This document shows, in pieces, positions 8,765 through 17,780 of a DNA stretch of 64,000 nucleotides. Under the pieces are notes generated by a model. It did not search any database. It was given only the letters and a program-made list of their open reading frames with translations, and was not told the DNA's origin. This DNA comes from Hyphomicrobiales bacterium (GTDB taxonomy: Bacteria > Pseudomonadota > Alphaproteobacteria > Rhizobiales > Rhizobiaceae). The translations under genes and the position numbers were made by a program. Each line of letters begins with the position of its first letter. The stretch's first letter is position 1. The stretch lies in assembly GCA_900470195.1 (NCBI GenBank), contig UEIJ01000018.1, positions 62,001-126,000 on the forward strand, in the 5' to 3' direction.

Positions 8765-10051
8765 ATGATAGATGAGGCTTCCCTGTTGATAGCGAAAGCG
8801 CTGCGGAAACTGCCGGGCAATAATGCCGGAATAGTGCGTGATTACCTGTCCCTGTTTTCCGGCTCTGCGGGCAGGCTGGTGGTTTCCCTCGTCTATTTCA
8901 TCGCGCTTGCAAACACGCTGCCGACCGGAGATTTCGGTATATTTGCCACTGCATCGGGCACGGGCGTGGTGCTGTCGCGCATTGTTTCCCTGGGCTTCAG
9001 TTCGCCGCTTTACCGCATAGCGACAGTGAAGCCGCGCCTGCTCGGCATTTATACGGCGGGTTTCCTCGTTGCCATTCTGGTCTCCCTGCCACTGTTTGCG
9101 CTGGCATCCTGGCTGGTCTATTTCGTCTTTTTCAGCCGCGATATTTCCTTCCTGCCTTTTGCAGTGGTAGTGTTTGCCGAAGCCCTGTTGTGGCGTTCAA
9201 CGGAAATCGTCATCATCGTCAACAATGGCTTGCGCCGCTTTGGAATATCGGCGGGGCTGGTGATCTTCGGCACGGCCACGCGCGCGGTCGCGGCTGTGCT
9301 GTTCATGTGGCTGGCAAGCGTTCATGACATGGCCCATTGGGCGTGGTGGTATACAGCGGCCAATGGCGTCGCGCTGTTGACTGCGCTGAAATTTTACCCG
9401 TCGATCCGGCTTCGCTTCAAGCCGGCGCTTTATATGCGGCGGCTTTCCGATGCGGTTGCCGTGATGGGGGCCGAACTCCTGTTCTATATTCAGGCCGAGC
9501 TCGACAAGCTTCTCGTCCTGACCGTCGGTGGGCCTGCGACGGCAGGGCTTTACGCGATCATCATGCGGCTGGTGGACCTCACCGCCCTGCCGGTGCGGTC
9601 CTTCAACATGATGCTGGTGCAAAAGCTCATGCGCACGCCGGACATGCTGTCCTCATTGCGCATCCGCGCAGGGCTTGAGTTCGCGGTCTTCGCCGTCTCG
9701 GTGGCGGGTCTCGGCGCGATGGTCGTGTTCCTGCAAATCTTCCCGAATGCACTTGGTTCAAGCGTTGCCCCTATCGTCGGGCTGTTGCCGCTGGTGCTGC
9801 TCGTGCCGGGTTTCCGCAACCTGATCGAGTACCAGACCGAGATCCTCTATGCGCGCGGCCAGTCCGGTCTCAGGACCTTGAGCATGGTGCTGATGACCGC
9901 TGCCAAGGCATTTTTCGTCTGGCTGCTGCTCGTGAATTATGCCGATAGCAACGACTGGATTCTGGGATTGAATGTCGTGTTTGCCGGGCTTTATTTCCTG
10001 TCGCTGGTCTTCACCTATACGAGCATCCGTTTGCCGGCTAAACGAATTTGA
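8765..10051 (+). CDS. Wzx-like polysaccharide flippase (MOP superfamily)
   Basis: A protein of about 428 residues made almost entirely of hydrophobic helices (12 or more), with an N-terminal segment resembling polysaccharide-export flippases (LFSGSAGRLVVSLVYFIALANTLPTGDFGIFATA). This is the Wzx/PST family, which turns undecaprenyl-linked repeat units across the inner membrane. It lies in a cluster with Wzz, Wzy-like and glycosyltransferase genes, which supports the assignment. The start is uncertain: GTG at 8741 and ATG at 8765 are in frame and neither has a good ribosome-binding site. Confidence 0.85.
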   Translation: MIDEASLLIAKALRKLPGNNAGIVRDYLSLFSGSAGRLVVSLVYFIALANTLPTGDFGIFATASGTGVVLSRIVSLGFSSPLYRIATVKPRLLGIYTAGFLVAILVSLPLFALASWLVYFVFFSRDISFLPFAVVVFAEALLWRSTEIVIIVNNGLRRFGISAGLVIFGTATRAVAAVLFMWLASVHDMAHWAWWYTAANGVALLTALKFYPSIRLRFKPALYMRRLSDAVAVMGAELLFYIQAELDKLLVLTVGGPATAGLYAIIMRLVDLTALPVRSFNMMLVQKLMRTPDMLSSLRIRAGLEFAVFAVSVAGLGAMVVFLQIFPNALGSSVAPIVGLLPLVLLVPGFRNLIEYQTEILYARGQSGLRTLSMVLMTAAKAFFVWLLLVNYADSNDWILGLNVVFAGLYFLSLVFTYTSIRLPAKRI

Positions 10052-10054
10052 GAT

Positions 10055-10918
10055 TCAGGCGCCGATAATGCGCCGGATATCGTCGACCGAAAGGCCAAGA
10101 AAGGATTGCATGCCGATGGCAACCTGATGCGGTTCCATTTCGGCAATGAAGGTGCGGAATTCCTCTTCGCTCGGTGGCGGCGCGAACCATTGCATCCGGC
10201 AGAGATCATGAGTGTCGCTATAGTGGCCGGAGCCTTGCAGCACGTCATCGACGTAGCGGCCATAGATGAAGCACTCGGAAAAGCGCCTTATATTGCCAAG
10301 GGCCGCAACCCAATGGTGCCCGGTATGGGCCTCAATCCGCTCGCACATCGAAATCACGCTGTCGCGCCGCCATGAAACAAGCTGGCCGATATAGTCGTTA
10401 AGCCCGCTTTTTCCGTTCTTGATGCCAAGCAGTTTCGCCGCATTGGCGGCCCATACGGGATGCTCCGGCCATTCGGGATTGGCAAGCGCATTGGGACGCA
10501 CGAAAAGCCGGAGCTTCTCGCCATGCCAGAGCGTGCCGCAATCGAAGGGGCGCAGAAAGGCCGTGTCGGAATCCGTATAGAGAAATCCGTCTTCCTGCAC
10601 GGCGGCTGCAAGTGCGATGCGGCGCAATTGCTGCACATGCCAGCCGCGCAGCGGTTTTGTCCGGAGCGAAAGCCAGACCCGCCGACGCCACAGATAGGTC
10701 GGGTCCCAGAAAGCATGCAGCCAGGAAGGCAGAAGATCGCGTTCGTCGATGATGACGCGATGCGCGCTTTCAAGCCTGCGAAACAGGGCGACATCCTTGC
10801 TGTCGACAAGGATGTAGTGCTTGGTGAAGCCACTGACATATTTGTCGACTGTCTCACAAAGCAGTTTGCAGCGCTCGAAATCCTGATCCCAGCTGGCTGT
10901 GACGATTGCGGTCTTCAC
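10055..10918 (-). CDS. DUF6492-type putative glycosyltransferase
   Basis: A 287-aa protein with a DxD-type element TDSDTAFLRPF at about 115-125, as in nucleotide-sugar-dependent transferases, and an N-terminal KTAIVTASW strand. I believe it belongs to the DUF6492 family found in polysaccharide loci. The start is GTG at 10918, which overlaps the TGA of the preceding transferase gene (GTGA) and has an AAGGGAG ribosome-binding site 7 nt upstream. This rules out longer in-frame starts. It is the last gene of a three-gene overlapping unit on the minus strand. Donor and acceptor sugars are unknown. Confidence 0.7.
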   Translation of the reverse strand: MKTAIVTASWDQDFERCKLLCETVDKYVSGFTKHYILVDSKDVALFRRLESAHRVIIDERDLLPSWLHAFWDPTYLWRRRVWLSLRTKPLRGWHVQQLRRIALAAAVQEDGFLYTDSDTAFLRPFDCGTLWHGEKLRLFVRPNALANPEWPEHPVWAANAAKLLGIKNGKSGLNDYIGQLVSWRRDSVISMCERIEAHTGHHWVAALGNIRRFSECFIYGRYVDDVLQGSGHYSDTHDLCRMQWFAPPPSEEEFRTFIAEMEPHQVAIGMQSFLGLSVDDIRRIIGA

Positions 10919-11673
10919 CGGGAAGCTCCCTTCATCCAGCCTTTGGCGACGCGGCACAGAAACACCGGATTGCCGATCAGATAGCGCTTTGCGAGCCGCC
11001 GCGGTTCCTGCAACAGCCGGTGTGCCCATTCCATCTGGATTTCACGCACCCATTGCGGTGCGCGCTGCACGCGTCCCGTATGCAGGTCGAACAGCGCGCC
11101 CACCGCGCTCGCCACCGTGCAATGCTCTGCCGTGATATGCTTGTCGATGAAGAGTTCCTGACGTGGAACGCCCATCGCAACGAGCAATATATCGGGATGG
11201 AAATCCTTCAGCTGCGCCAGAATGCCGTCGAGGTCCGCAGGCTTGAAGAAGCCGTCCGAAATGACGCGATATTCATGGCGGGGTATCTGCTGCTTGAAAA
11301 GCTCTGCGGCGTCGGCAGCGACGCCCGGCCCGCCGCCAAGAAGTGCGACCTTCAGCGGGCGCTTCATATGCTGCAGAAGCCCCGGAATGAAGTCCGTTCC
11401 GTTGAGATTGGCCGGAAATTTGCTGCCATAGGCAACCTTGCTGGCAATATCGACGCCAACTCCGTCAGGCAGGATGAGGAAATCCTGCAACGCGGCGCGG
11501 TAATCCGGGTTCTCCTCCGTAATGTTGGAATTATTGGCGTTGAGCCAGCCCTGTTTCATGAACCGGCCTTCATTGATGCGGTTCTCGAAGAATGCGAAGG
11601 CGCTGTGCCAATCGAAACAGGCGACCTTCACGCCAAGGATATTCCGGTAGGTTACATTTTCGGTATGCATCAT
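10915..11673 (-). CDS. WecG/TagA/CpsF-family glycosyltransferase
   Basis: A 252-aa enzyme of GT26 (WecG/TagA/CpsF). Typical family blocks are visible: GWLNANNSNI near residue 42, LPDGVGVDIASK around 67-80, LLGGGPGVAADAAELF in the middle and GVPRQELFIDKH, where family members have a G-x-P-x-QE motif. Such enzymes add a sugar such as N-acetylmannosamine to a lipid-linked acceptor. The start ATG at 11673 forms an ATGA overlap with the upstream transferase gene, and its own stop overlaps the DUF6492 gene. All three are therefore one translationally coupled unit. Confidence 0.88.
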   Translation of the reverse strand: MMHTENVTYRNILGVKVACFDWHSAFAFFENRINEGRFMKQGWLNANNSNITEENPDYRAALQDFLILPDGVGVDIASKVAYGSKFPANLNGTDFIPGLLQHMKRPLKVALLGGGPGVAADAAELFKQQIPRHEYRVISDGFFKPADLDGILAQLKDFHPDILLVAMGVPRQELFIDKHITAEHCTVASAVGALFDLHTGRVQRAPQWVREIQMEWAHRLLQEPRRLAKRYLIGNPVFLCRVAKGWMKGASR

Positions 11674-12860
11674 GCGTGGTCCATAGTTCTTTTTTTGCCG
11701 TGGAGTGCTTGCAGACCGTGGGCAACCGCGCGGTCCATGCCTTCGATTTGTGACCGTGTGAAGGCCTTCCCGTCCAGCCTCTGGCGATTCCCCGATCTTG
11801 TTTTTGCGATCTTTTCGACGATTGCCGCTGCGAAGGCCCGCGGGTCATCGGCAATGGTGCAGTTGGCGGGAATATTGCCGATACCGCGCACGGAATGCGT
11901 CGTGGCGACACTTGGCATGCCCAGTTCGAATGTTTCAATGGTTTTCAGTTGCACACCGGTTCCCGCCCGGCTGATTAGCGGCACGAGTGCCCCGCTTTCC
12001 ACAAATTCAGTCGCATCCGGCACCTTGCCGGCGAAACTGACCTCTGGCCAGGCAGAGACAAGATCGGCGGGCGCATTGCCTGCAATTGCGATGGAAATAT
12101 CGTCGGGAAGATGCGGCTTTATCTCACGCAGAAACCATTCGAGACCAATGCGGTTGGGGTGCCATGTCCATGTGCCGATCAGGGCAAGGTCGTGTTTTAT
12201 CGGGCGTTGCTGCGCTGCCCGTGTTCCGCCCGGCGTGACGAGCGGCATTGTTGCGAACCGGTCGGAGCCAAGTCCCAGCGCCGGGCCGTCCTCCTCGGCG
12301 AAAGTGAAGACGAAACGCGCCTTTCCGCTGAGACGGCTTTCCAGTCCTTTTAAAATGCGGGCCTCGCGAGCGAACAGGAATTTCTGAATGAGGCTTCCCG
12401 CGTCGGCGGCGTTTTCCTCCGCCGAGCGATATTCCACATTATGCGCCACGAACAGCGACGGCTTGTCCCGGAAAATATCCTCAAACGCGCCGGGCAGGGT
12501 CACGCCGTTCAGCACATAGGCGTCGAAAGGGCCGATCTGTGCAATGGCTTCGCGCAGTTTCTGCGCGGGAATTACCCGCAACTTCGCCGAGGAAACGGTA
12601 AGGCCGGTCAGGAAGGATTTAAGCACCCAGCCGATCTTGCGCTTTATGCCGGCGCCCTCGGTTCGCACCTCGACCTCGCCCAGCACAACCGTATCCGCAG
12701 AATCGGCCTTTACGCCCGGCCATGTGAAACCAAGGACCGTTACCTTCGCGCCCGAGCGGCGCAGGCCATCGACTACAGCCGAATTCGCCACTTCGTAGCC
12801 GGTGGTCGGGATTCCGTGTGGGACAATCGACGTTACGAAAACAAGGTGAGGGGACTGCAA
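11670..12860 (-). CDS. Family 4-type glycosyltransferase
   Basis: A 396-aa GT-B-fold protein. The C-terminal half has the features of GT4 enzymes: a start-of-domain strand DLALIGTWTWHPNRIGLEWFL, then LISRAGTGVQLKTIETFELGMPSVAT, where the E-x7-E region and GxP lie. The N-terminal half is an acceptor-binding domain. The start appears to be a rare TTG at 12860, with AGGAG five bases upstream and no ATG nearby in frame. It opens the minus-strand three-gene unit of the polysaccharide locus. Sugar specificity is unknown. Confidence 0.85.
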   Translation of the reverse strand: MQSPHLVFVTSIVPHGIPTTGYEVANSAVVDGLRRSGAKVTVLGFTWPGVKADSADTVVLGEVEVRTEGAGIKRKIGWVLKSFLTGLTVSSAKLRVIPAQKLREAIAQIGPFDAYVLNGVTLPGAFEDIFRDKPSLFVAHNVEYRSAEENAADAGSLIQKFLFAREARILKGLESRLSGKARFVFTFAEEDGPALGLGSDRFATMPLVTPGGTRAAQQRPIKHDLALIGTWTWHPNRIGLEWFLREIKPHLPDDISIAIAGNAPADLVSAWPEVSFAGKVPDATEFVESGALVPLISRAGTGVQLKTIETFELGMPSVATTHSVRGIGNIPANCTIADDPRAFAAAIVEKIAKTRSGNRQRLDGKAFTRSQIEGMDRAVAHGLQALHGKKRTMDHA

Positions 12861-12996
12861 AGCAACTCCTGAACGTTACTGACCGGTATTCTCTATGATA
12901 GTTTTAAGCAGTGCTTACAACCGTGCGGTGAACTTTTCTTTAATTGTTTTTCAATAGGGCCAATGAAAACATGAGCGATTAATATTGGGTGGCGTT

Positions 12997-13989
12997 ATGT
13001 CTGTATTACCGGATCATATACAAGTAATTGCTAAAACACCGGGGCTTCGTTTCGATGAGGTCGAGGTGGTGGTGACACTGCCAACCTTTCGCCGTCCGGA
13101 GCACGTCATTCGGACGCTGGACACGCTCAATGCTCAGGTTACGAGCCGCCGCTTCGCGGTCGTGGTGATCGAGAACGAGGCGGAGGACCGGGAAGGCGCC
13201 AAGGTAGCGGCACCGCAGTTCGAGGCCGGGAAATATAACGGCATGCTGATCGTCGAATCCCATCGCGGCAACTGCAACGCCTATAATGCGGGCTGGCTGA
13301 CGGCGATGACCTATTTCCCGAACTTCAAATATGTCATCGTCATCGATGATGACGAACTCGCCGATCCGGCATGGATCGAAAACATGGTGGCAACTGCCGA
13401 GCGCTATAACGCCAGCCTCGTTGGCGGTCCTCAGTATCCGATCTTTGAAAAGCCGGGTTCGGAAAAATGGGCAAGGCATCCGGTTTTCCTGCCGCATTAC
13501 AGCAAGACCGGGCCGGTTCCGATCATCTATTCGTCCGGCAATCTGTTGATTGCGCGTCCGGTTCTGGAAGCCATCGGCTATCCGTTCATGGACCTGAAGT
13601 TCAATTTCACCGGCGGCGGCGATTCCGATTTCATCAATCGCTCGCGGGCGAAGGGCTTTTCCATCGCCTGGTGCAACGAGGGGATCGTGCGCGAAACCAT
13701 ACCGGCCCGGCGGCTGGAGAGCGACTGGATTACCGCGCGCGGCCTGCGCAACGGTGTTCTGTCGACGCTGATCGAGCAGCGCCAGCGCAAGGACGAGCCT
13801 TTCGGCCAGGCGCGCGTTTTTTTGAAAAGTCTCGCTCTTTTGGCTTATTCTCCGATCAAGGCGCTGCGGCGCGGCATCGCGGCGCGCTTCGTGCCGGTCG
13901 GGACCTATTTCATCCATATCGGGCTGGGTCGCGTCATGGCCCATTTTGGATATCTGAATGAGCAGTATCGCAACCCGGACAAGAACTGA
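12997..13989 (+). CDS. Family 2 glycosyltransferase
   Basis: A 330-aa GT-A-fold enzyme. VVVTLPTFRRPEHVIRTLDTL at 24-45 is the nucleotide-binding start of GT2 enzymes, and VIVIDDDELAD (114-123) supplies the metal-binding DxD. The C-terminal third contains a DSDFINR block, then a hydrophobic tail segment. I start it at the ATG at 12997; a TTG at 12985 is also in frame. Its last 32 bases overlap the next gene in another frame, so the transferase and the polymerase/ligase are coupled. It builds or decorates the repeat unit of the surface polysaccharide, specificity unknown. Confidence 0.87.
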   Translation: MSVLPDHIQVIAKTPGLRFDEVEVVVTLPTFRRPEHVIRTLDTLNAQVTSRRFAVVVIENEAEDREGAKVAAPQFEAGKYNGMLIVESHRGNCNAYNAGWLTAMTYFPNFKYVIVIDDDELADPAWIENMVATAERYNASLVGGPQYPIFEKPGSEKWARHPVFLPHYSKTGPVPIIYSSGNLLIARPVLEAIGYPFMDLKFNFTGGGDSDFINRSRAKGFSIAWCNEGIVRETIPARRLESDWITARGLRNGVLSTLIEQRQRKDEPFGQARVFLKSLALLAYSPIKALRRGIAARFVPVGTYFIHIGLGRVMAHFGYLNEQYRNPDKN

Positions 13990-15292
13990 CGCGCGTTCCG
14001 ATGTTGCGGCGCAAACGAACGTGCGGGCGACAGTCCGCACGATTGCGCTTGTTATCGCCACGATAACATTCTGCGTTCTGCTGATTTCCTTCCGCCCCTT
14101 CAATCCATTGAGCACAGCGGCGAGCGGGGATACTTCAGGTGGCGGCGACACCATCAATCAGCTCGGTTTCGGCTGCCTCGGTGCCGTGGCGCTTTTGTCG
14201 CTCGCGATGTTTGCCGATCCGAAAAAGGTGGTCAAAATCGTCAGCCCCGGCTGGCTGCTGATGTTCGCCTTCCTGTTCGCATCGGTTTTCGCAAGCCCCG
14301 ATCCGGCGACGGCGATACGCGGCGTCTTGTTGACGATGATCGGCATTGTGACGGTTATCGCCATCTTGAGCCTGCCGCAGGACGGCGACGCCTATTCGGC
14401 GATGCTGGTCACGGTCGCATGGATCGTGATCGTCGTTTCCTACGCGGGCGTCGTCCTTCTGCCAAATCTCGGCACACACGGCGCCGACGCGCTGGAGCCG
14501 CAAAACGCCTATCTCTGGCGCGGTGTCTTCACGCACAAGAACATTGCCGGGCCGGTCATGGCTGCCTTTGCCTTTGCCGGTGTCTATCTGTGGCGGCGCG
14601 GCTGGCGCATGAGCGGATTCCTGATTGCTGTTTCTGCCTTGATCTTCGTTGCGCAGACCGGCTCGAAGACGACGGCGGCACTCGTGCCGCTGGCCATGCT
14701 ATTGGTAATCGGTCCCGGCATTTTCGGCCTCCGCTTCCTCGCGCCGGTGGCAGTCTTCACGATCCAGTTTCTGCTCGCGCTGTTTACCTTCGGCACCGTC
14801 CTGTTCGAGCCGATGCGTCAACTCGTTCTGCAACTCGACGTCGATCCGACCTTTACCGGGCGCACTTCCATCTGGGCCTTTGCCGTGGAGGCGCTTTCCC
14901 ACCGTCCTTGGACCGGCTTTGGTTATGAAAGCTTCTGGGGGACGCCGCTCGTGAAAGAGGCGGCGAACCCCTACTATCTCGATTGGGATGTGCGCGGCAT
15001 CGTGCATGGGCACAATGGTTATCTCGATATCGCGGTATCGATGGGGATTCCGGCGCTGATCTGCGCCGTCTTCGTGATTATCGTCATGCCGCTGGTCAAT
15101 TACGTGCGGTGCCGCCCGGTGCGGGAAAACCTCCTGCTTGCCGATTTCTTCCTGATGATCGTGTTCTTCGGAACGTTGAACGCCATGCTGGAGAGCTTTT
15201 TCTTTCGCCGCATGGACCCGGTCTGGCTCACGCTCGTCTTTGCGATCTTCGGCCTCAGGCTGACCGCGAAAATTATCATCCCGAAACGATAG
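13958..15292 (+). CDS. O-antigen ligase/Wzy-like polymerase membrane protein
   Basis: A 444-aa protein with about 11-12 transmembrane helices and, between two C-terminal helices, a large periplasmic loop (TFTGRTSIWAFAVEALSHRP to HGHNGYLDIAVSMG). This is the layout and motif set of the Wzy_C/ExoQ/WaaL superfamily. The HGHNGYLD block is typical for polymerases of rhizobial exopolysaccharide loci. The gene starts inside the preceding transferase gene (32-nt overlap). Its TAG stop lies at the very edge of a dispersed repeat copy. Polymerase is more likely than ligase because Wzx and Wzz genes are in the same locus, but this is inference. Confidence 0.85.
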   Translation: MSSIATRTRTDARSDVAAQTNVRATVRTIALVIATITFCVLLISFRPFNPLSTAASGDTSGGGDTINQLGFGCLGAVALLSLAMFADPKKVVKIVSPGWLLMFAFLFASVFASPDPATAIRGVLLTMIGIVTVIAILSLPQDGDAYSAMLVTVAWIVIVVSYAGVVLLPNLGTHGADALEPQNAYLWRGVFTHKNIAGPVMAAFAFAGVYLWRRGWRMSGFLIAVSALIFVAQTGSKTTAALVPLAMLLVIGPGIFGLRFLAPVAVFTIQFLLALFTFGTVLFEPMRQLVLQLDVDPTFTGRTSIWAFAVEALSHRPWTGFGYESFWGTPLVKEAANPYYLDWDVRGIVHGHNGYLDIAVSMGIPALICAVFVIIVMPLVNYVRCRPVRENLLLADFFLMIVFFGTLNAMLESFFFRRMDPVWLTLVFAIFGLRLTAKIIIPKR

Positions 15293-15394
15293 AGCGGTTC
15301 CAGTTAAAACAGAATCGTAGAACCGCTCTATCTTATTGTTTACACGCATTATCCAACGCAAAGCCGCTTCGCACTTTTGCTGGAAATGCTTTTA
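15291..15394. repeat. Dispersed intergenic palindromic repeat, copy A
   Basis: About 104 bases beginning AGAGCGGTTC and ending GGAAATGCTTTTA. The first 45 bases form a hairpin (AGAGCGGTTC with GAACCGCTCT), followed by the family's conserved tail AACGCAAAGCCGCTTCGC ACTTTTGCTGGAAATGCT. The same layout recurs near 16.5, 26.4, 29.7, 38.8 and 56.6 kb. The repeat overlaps the stop codon of the polymerase/ligase gene and ends 14 bases before the next gene. It resembles the palindromic elements (Bru-RS-like) known from Brucella and related Rhizobiales. Confidence 0.8.
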
Positions 15395-15408
15395 GCCGGA
15401 GCCACTTC

Positions 15409-16545
15409 ATGAATATCGCAATCGTCGGGACCGGGTTTGTGGCCGACTATTACATGACCACGCTGCGCAATTATCCCGAACTGACGCTGCGCGGGGTCTA
15501 TGATCGCTCGCCTGAACGGCTGAAAGCGTTCTGCGCGCATTATTCCGTCGCGGCTTATGAGAGTTTTGAGGCTGTGCTGGCCGATCCAGACGTAGAGATC
15601 GTCGTCAACCTGACCACGCCCGAAAGCCATTTTGAAATCTCCCATGCAGCGCTTTCGGCTGGAAAGCATGTCTATTCCGAAAAGCCGCTGGCGATGAATT
15701 ATGACGATGCGGAAGCGCTGGTCGCTTTTGCCCGGCAAGCGGGCCTCACGCTCGCGGCGGCTCCGGCAAACGGCCTTAGCGAGGCCTATCGGCTGGCAGC
15801 AAGCGTGATCAACGGCATTGGCGTGCCGCGTCTCGTTTATGCCGAAATGGAAGACGGACCGGTGTTTCGTGACAAATGGTCAACCTGGCGCTCGCAATCG
15901 GGTGCGCCCTGGCCGGGCCTGCACGAGTTCGAGATCGGTTGCACGCTGGAACATGCAGGCTATGCGCTGTCGTGGCTGGTGTCGCTGTTCGGTCCGGTCG
16001 AGAGTGTCTCGGCATTTTCCGCCATAACCTTTCCCAACAAGGGGCCGGGAACCGAACATCTGCACATGGCGCCCGATTTTTCGGTCGGCTGTCTCGTTTT
16101 CAAGTCGGGACTGGTGGCGCGCCTCACATCGGGGCTTGCGATGCCGAAGGATCGCAGCCTGACGATCGTTGCCGACAAGGGCTCGATCGTGGTGGACGAT
16201 CTTTGGGATAATCGCTCGGCTGTCCGCCTTGAGCGCACGGAGGAAAAGCGCCGTTTTCTGGCGCGCCTGTTCGGTATTCTGGAAATGCGCATCGGCAAGT
16301 TTCTGTCATGGAAACCCACGGTCGGCACGAAGCTCTCCTATCCGAAGGCCGACAAGCGGTCGCTGCCGATGTATCCCTCGCAGATCGATTTCGTGCGCGG
16401 CATCGCCGATCAGGCCCGTGCGATCCAGACGGGCGACAAGGCGTTCTTCTCCGGTGATGTGGCGCTGCATATCACCGAAATCGCGCTTGCCCTGAACCAT
16501 GCCGGTGAATATGCACAGCCTTACAAGATGAGAAGCAGTTTCTAG
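15409..16545 (+). CDS. Gfo/Idh/MocA-family oxidoreductase
   Basis: A 378-aa NAD(P)-dependent oxidoreductase. The N-terminal Rossmann fold has GTGFVA (7-12), and the conserved EKPLAMN follows at 91-97, where the lysine acts in catalysis in this family. The C-terminal part is the family's alpha/beta substrate domain. The ATG at 15409 has GCCGGAGCC upstream. It lies directly after the polymerase gene and faces a second member of the same family, suggesting a role in making a modified sugar (for example a 3-keto or dideoxy nucleotide sugar) for the polysaccharide. This is inferred from context only. Its TAG stop is formed by repeat copy B. Confidence 0.87.
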   Translation: MNIAIVGTGFVADYYMTTLRNYPELTLRGVYDRSPERLKAFCAHYSVAAYESFEAVLADPDVEIVVNLTTPESHFEISHAALSAGKHVYSEKPLAMNYDDAEALVAFARQAGLTLAAAPANGLSEAYRLAASVINGIGVPRLVYAEMEDGPVFRDKWSTWRSQSGAPWPGLHEFEIGCTLEHAGYALSWLVSLFGPVESVSAFSAITFPNKGPGTEHLHMAPDFSVGCLVFKSGLVARLTSGLAMPKDRSLTIVADKGSIVVDDLWDNRSAVRLERTEEKRRFLARLFGILEMRIGKFLSWKPTVGTKLSYPKADKRSLPMYPSQIDFVRGIADQARAIQTGDKAFFSGDVALHITEIALALNHAGEYAQPYKMRSSF

Positions 16546-16624
16546 AGCATTTCCAGCAATAGTGCGAAGCGGTTTTGCGCAGGACAATGCGATAAAACAA
16601 ATAGTTAGAGCGGAAGCCGCTCTA
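16543..16624. repeat. Dispersed intergenic palindromic repeat, copy B (inverted)
   Basis: An 82-base shorter copy in inverted orientation. It begins TAGAGCATTTCCAGCAATAG and ends with the perfect hairpin AGAGCGG (16607-16613) AAG CCGCTCT (16617-16623). It fills the whole gap between two convergent oxidoreductase genes and contributes the TAG stop codon of both. The terminal hairpin may also act as a weak bidirectional terminator, although there is no T-tract. Confidence 0.8.
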
Positions 16625-17692
16625 ACCTTTCGACAGCACCTTGCGAACGATATCGGCAACGGCTGCACTATGGCCGAGCGGCATGATGGCACTGGATATC
16701 TGCCCGTCGCGCACCGCATCGCGGACCGCTTCGGCCTGAAAGAGCAATCCGTTGCCGGGGAATGCATAAGTTTCGATTGTGCGGCCGGGCAGAGGCAGGC
16801 GGTTCATGACCTTGCCGAAAACACCCTTGCCGCCATTCGGTCCGAGCGACGACCGGGCAGCGAAGGCAGAAAACAGCGTCAGCCTCTGGGCTTTCAGAAA
16901 TGGCGCGTGGATCAGGATCGTGCCCTTGGTTCCCTCGATCAGCATGCTGTTCTCGCCGTCACGGTCGAAGCCGCATGACAGGCTGGCAGTCGTGCCCGGC
17001 CAGCCGAGCTGGAAATCCGTGCGCATGTCAACGCCACTTCTGGCGCGCTGCCAGCGACCATCGACATGATCCGGCAGGCCCAGAAAGTACAATGCCAGCG
17101 AAACCGGATAGACGCCGAGATCGAACGCCGCGCCGCCGCCAAGCTCCGGATTGAAAAAGCGGCTTTGCGGGTCATAGGCACGGATATAGGAAAGATCGGC
17201 TTCGATGCGCGTCACAGCGCCGATGCGACCGCTGTCGATATGCTGCTTGGCCGCCCGGATCGCGGGCAGAAAACGGCTCCACATCGCCTCCATGGCGAAG
17301 ACGTTCCTTGTCTTTGCAGCCGCTTCGACCTGCCTTGCGCCAGCGGCGTCCAGCGATAGAGGCTTTTCGATCAGGCATGGTCTGCCTGCCGCGATTGCCT
17401 GCATGGCCTGCAGCACATGCATGGCGCTGGGGGACGCGATATAGACGGCATCGATATCCGGATGGACCAGAAACTCGCCTGAATCGCTGAACGCCTTGTC
17501 AGCGCCGATGCGCCGGCGGAATGTTTCCGCGGTCTCCGCAGTTCGCGAGCAGACGGCGGTGACGCGCATCCCGGTGCTCGCCTGAATATCTTCGGCAAAG
17601 GCGGCGGCTATCGTGCCCGTGCCCCATATGCCCCAGCGAAAGTCCTTCTTTGCCTGCCTGTCCTGATTCACGTGCTTGCCCCGCAGCTTCAT
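16622..17692 (-). CDS. Gfo/Idh/MocA-family oxidoreductase
   Basis: A 356-aa oxidoreductase with the Rossmann motif GTGTIA (24-29) and the catalytic-lysine block EKPLSLD (109-115). A HDA-type middle is less obvious than in the neighbouring paralogue, to which it is only distantly similar, so the two are not a recent duplication. The ATG at 17692 has no strong ribosome-binding site; a GTG seven codons further in (17671) follows GCGGGGC and could be the true start. Substrate unknown. Its convergent position at the edge of the polysaccharide cluster suggests sugar metabolism. Confidence 0.85.
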   Translation of the reverse strand: MKLRGKHVNQDRQAKKDFRWGIWGTGTIAAAFAEDIQASTGMRVTAVCSRTAETAETFRRRIGADKAFSDSGEFLVHPDIDAVYIASPSAMHVLQAMQAIAAGRPCLIEKPLSLDAAGARQVEAAAKTRNVFAMEAMWSRFLPAIRAAKQHIDSGRIGAVTRIEADLSYIRAYDPQSRFFNPELGGGAAFDLGVYPVSLALYFLGLPDHVDGRWQRARSGVDMRTDFQLGWPGTTASLSCGFDRDGENSMLIEGTKGTILIHAPFLKAQRLTLFSAFAARSSLGPNGGKGVFGKVMNRLPLPGRTIETYAFPGNGLLFQAEAVRDAVRDGQISSAIMPLGHSAAVADIVRKVLSKG

Positions 17693-17780
17693 ACAGGTGC
17701 TATATAGCTCATGTAATGCGGCTAACGAAGTTTCTTTGTCCTGTCAGGATGTCTTTCATAAAGATCGGGAGGTGGGTTTG

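Noticed and set aside
10906..12387. Plus-strand frame of about 490 codons antisense to two glycosyltransferases
   Set aside because: Both minus-strand genes show clear family motifs and coupled starts; the plus frame is a shadow.
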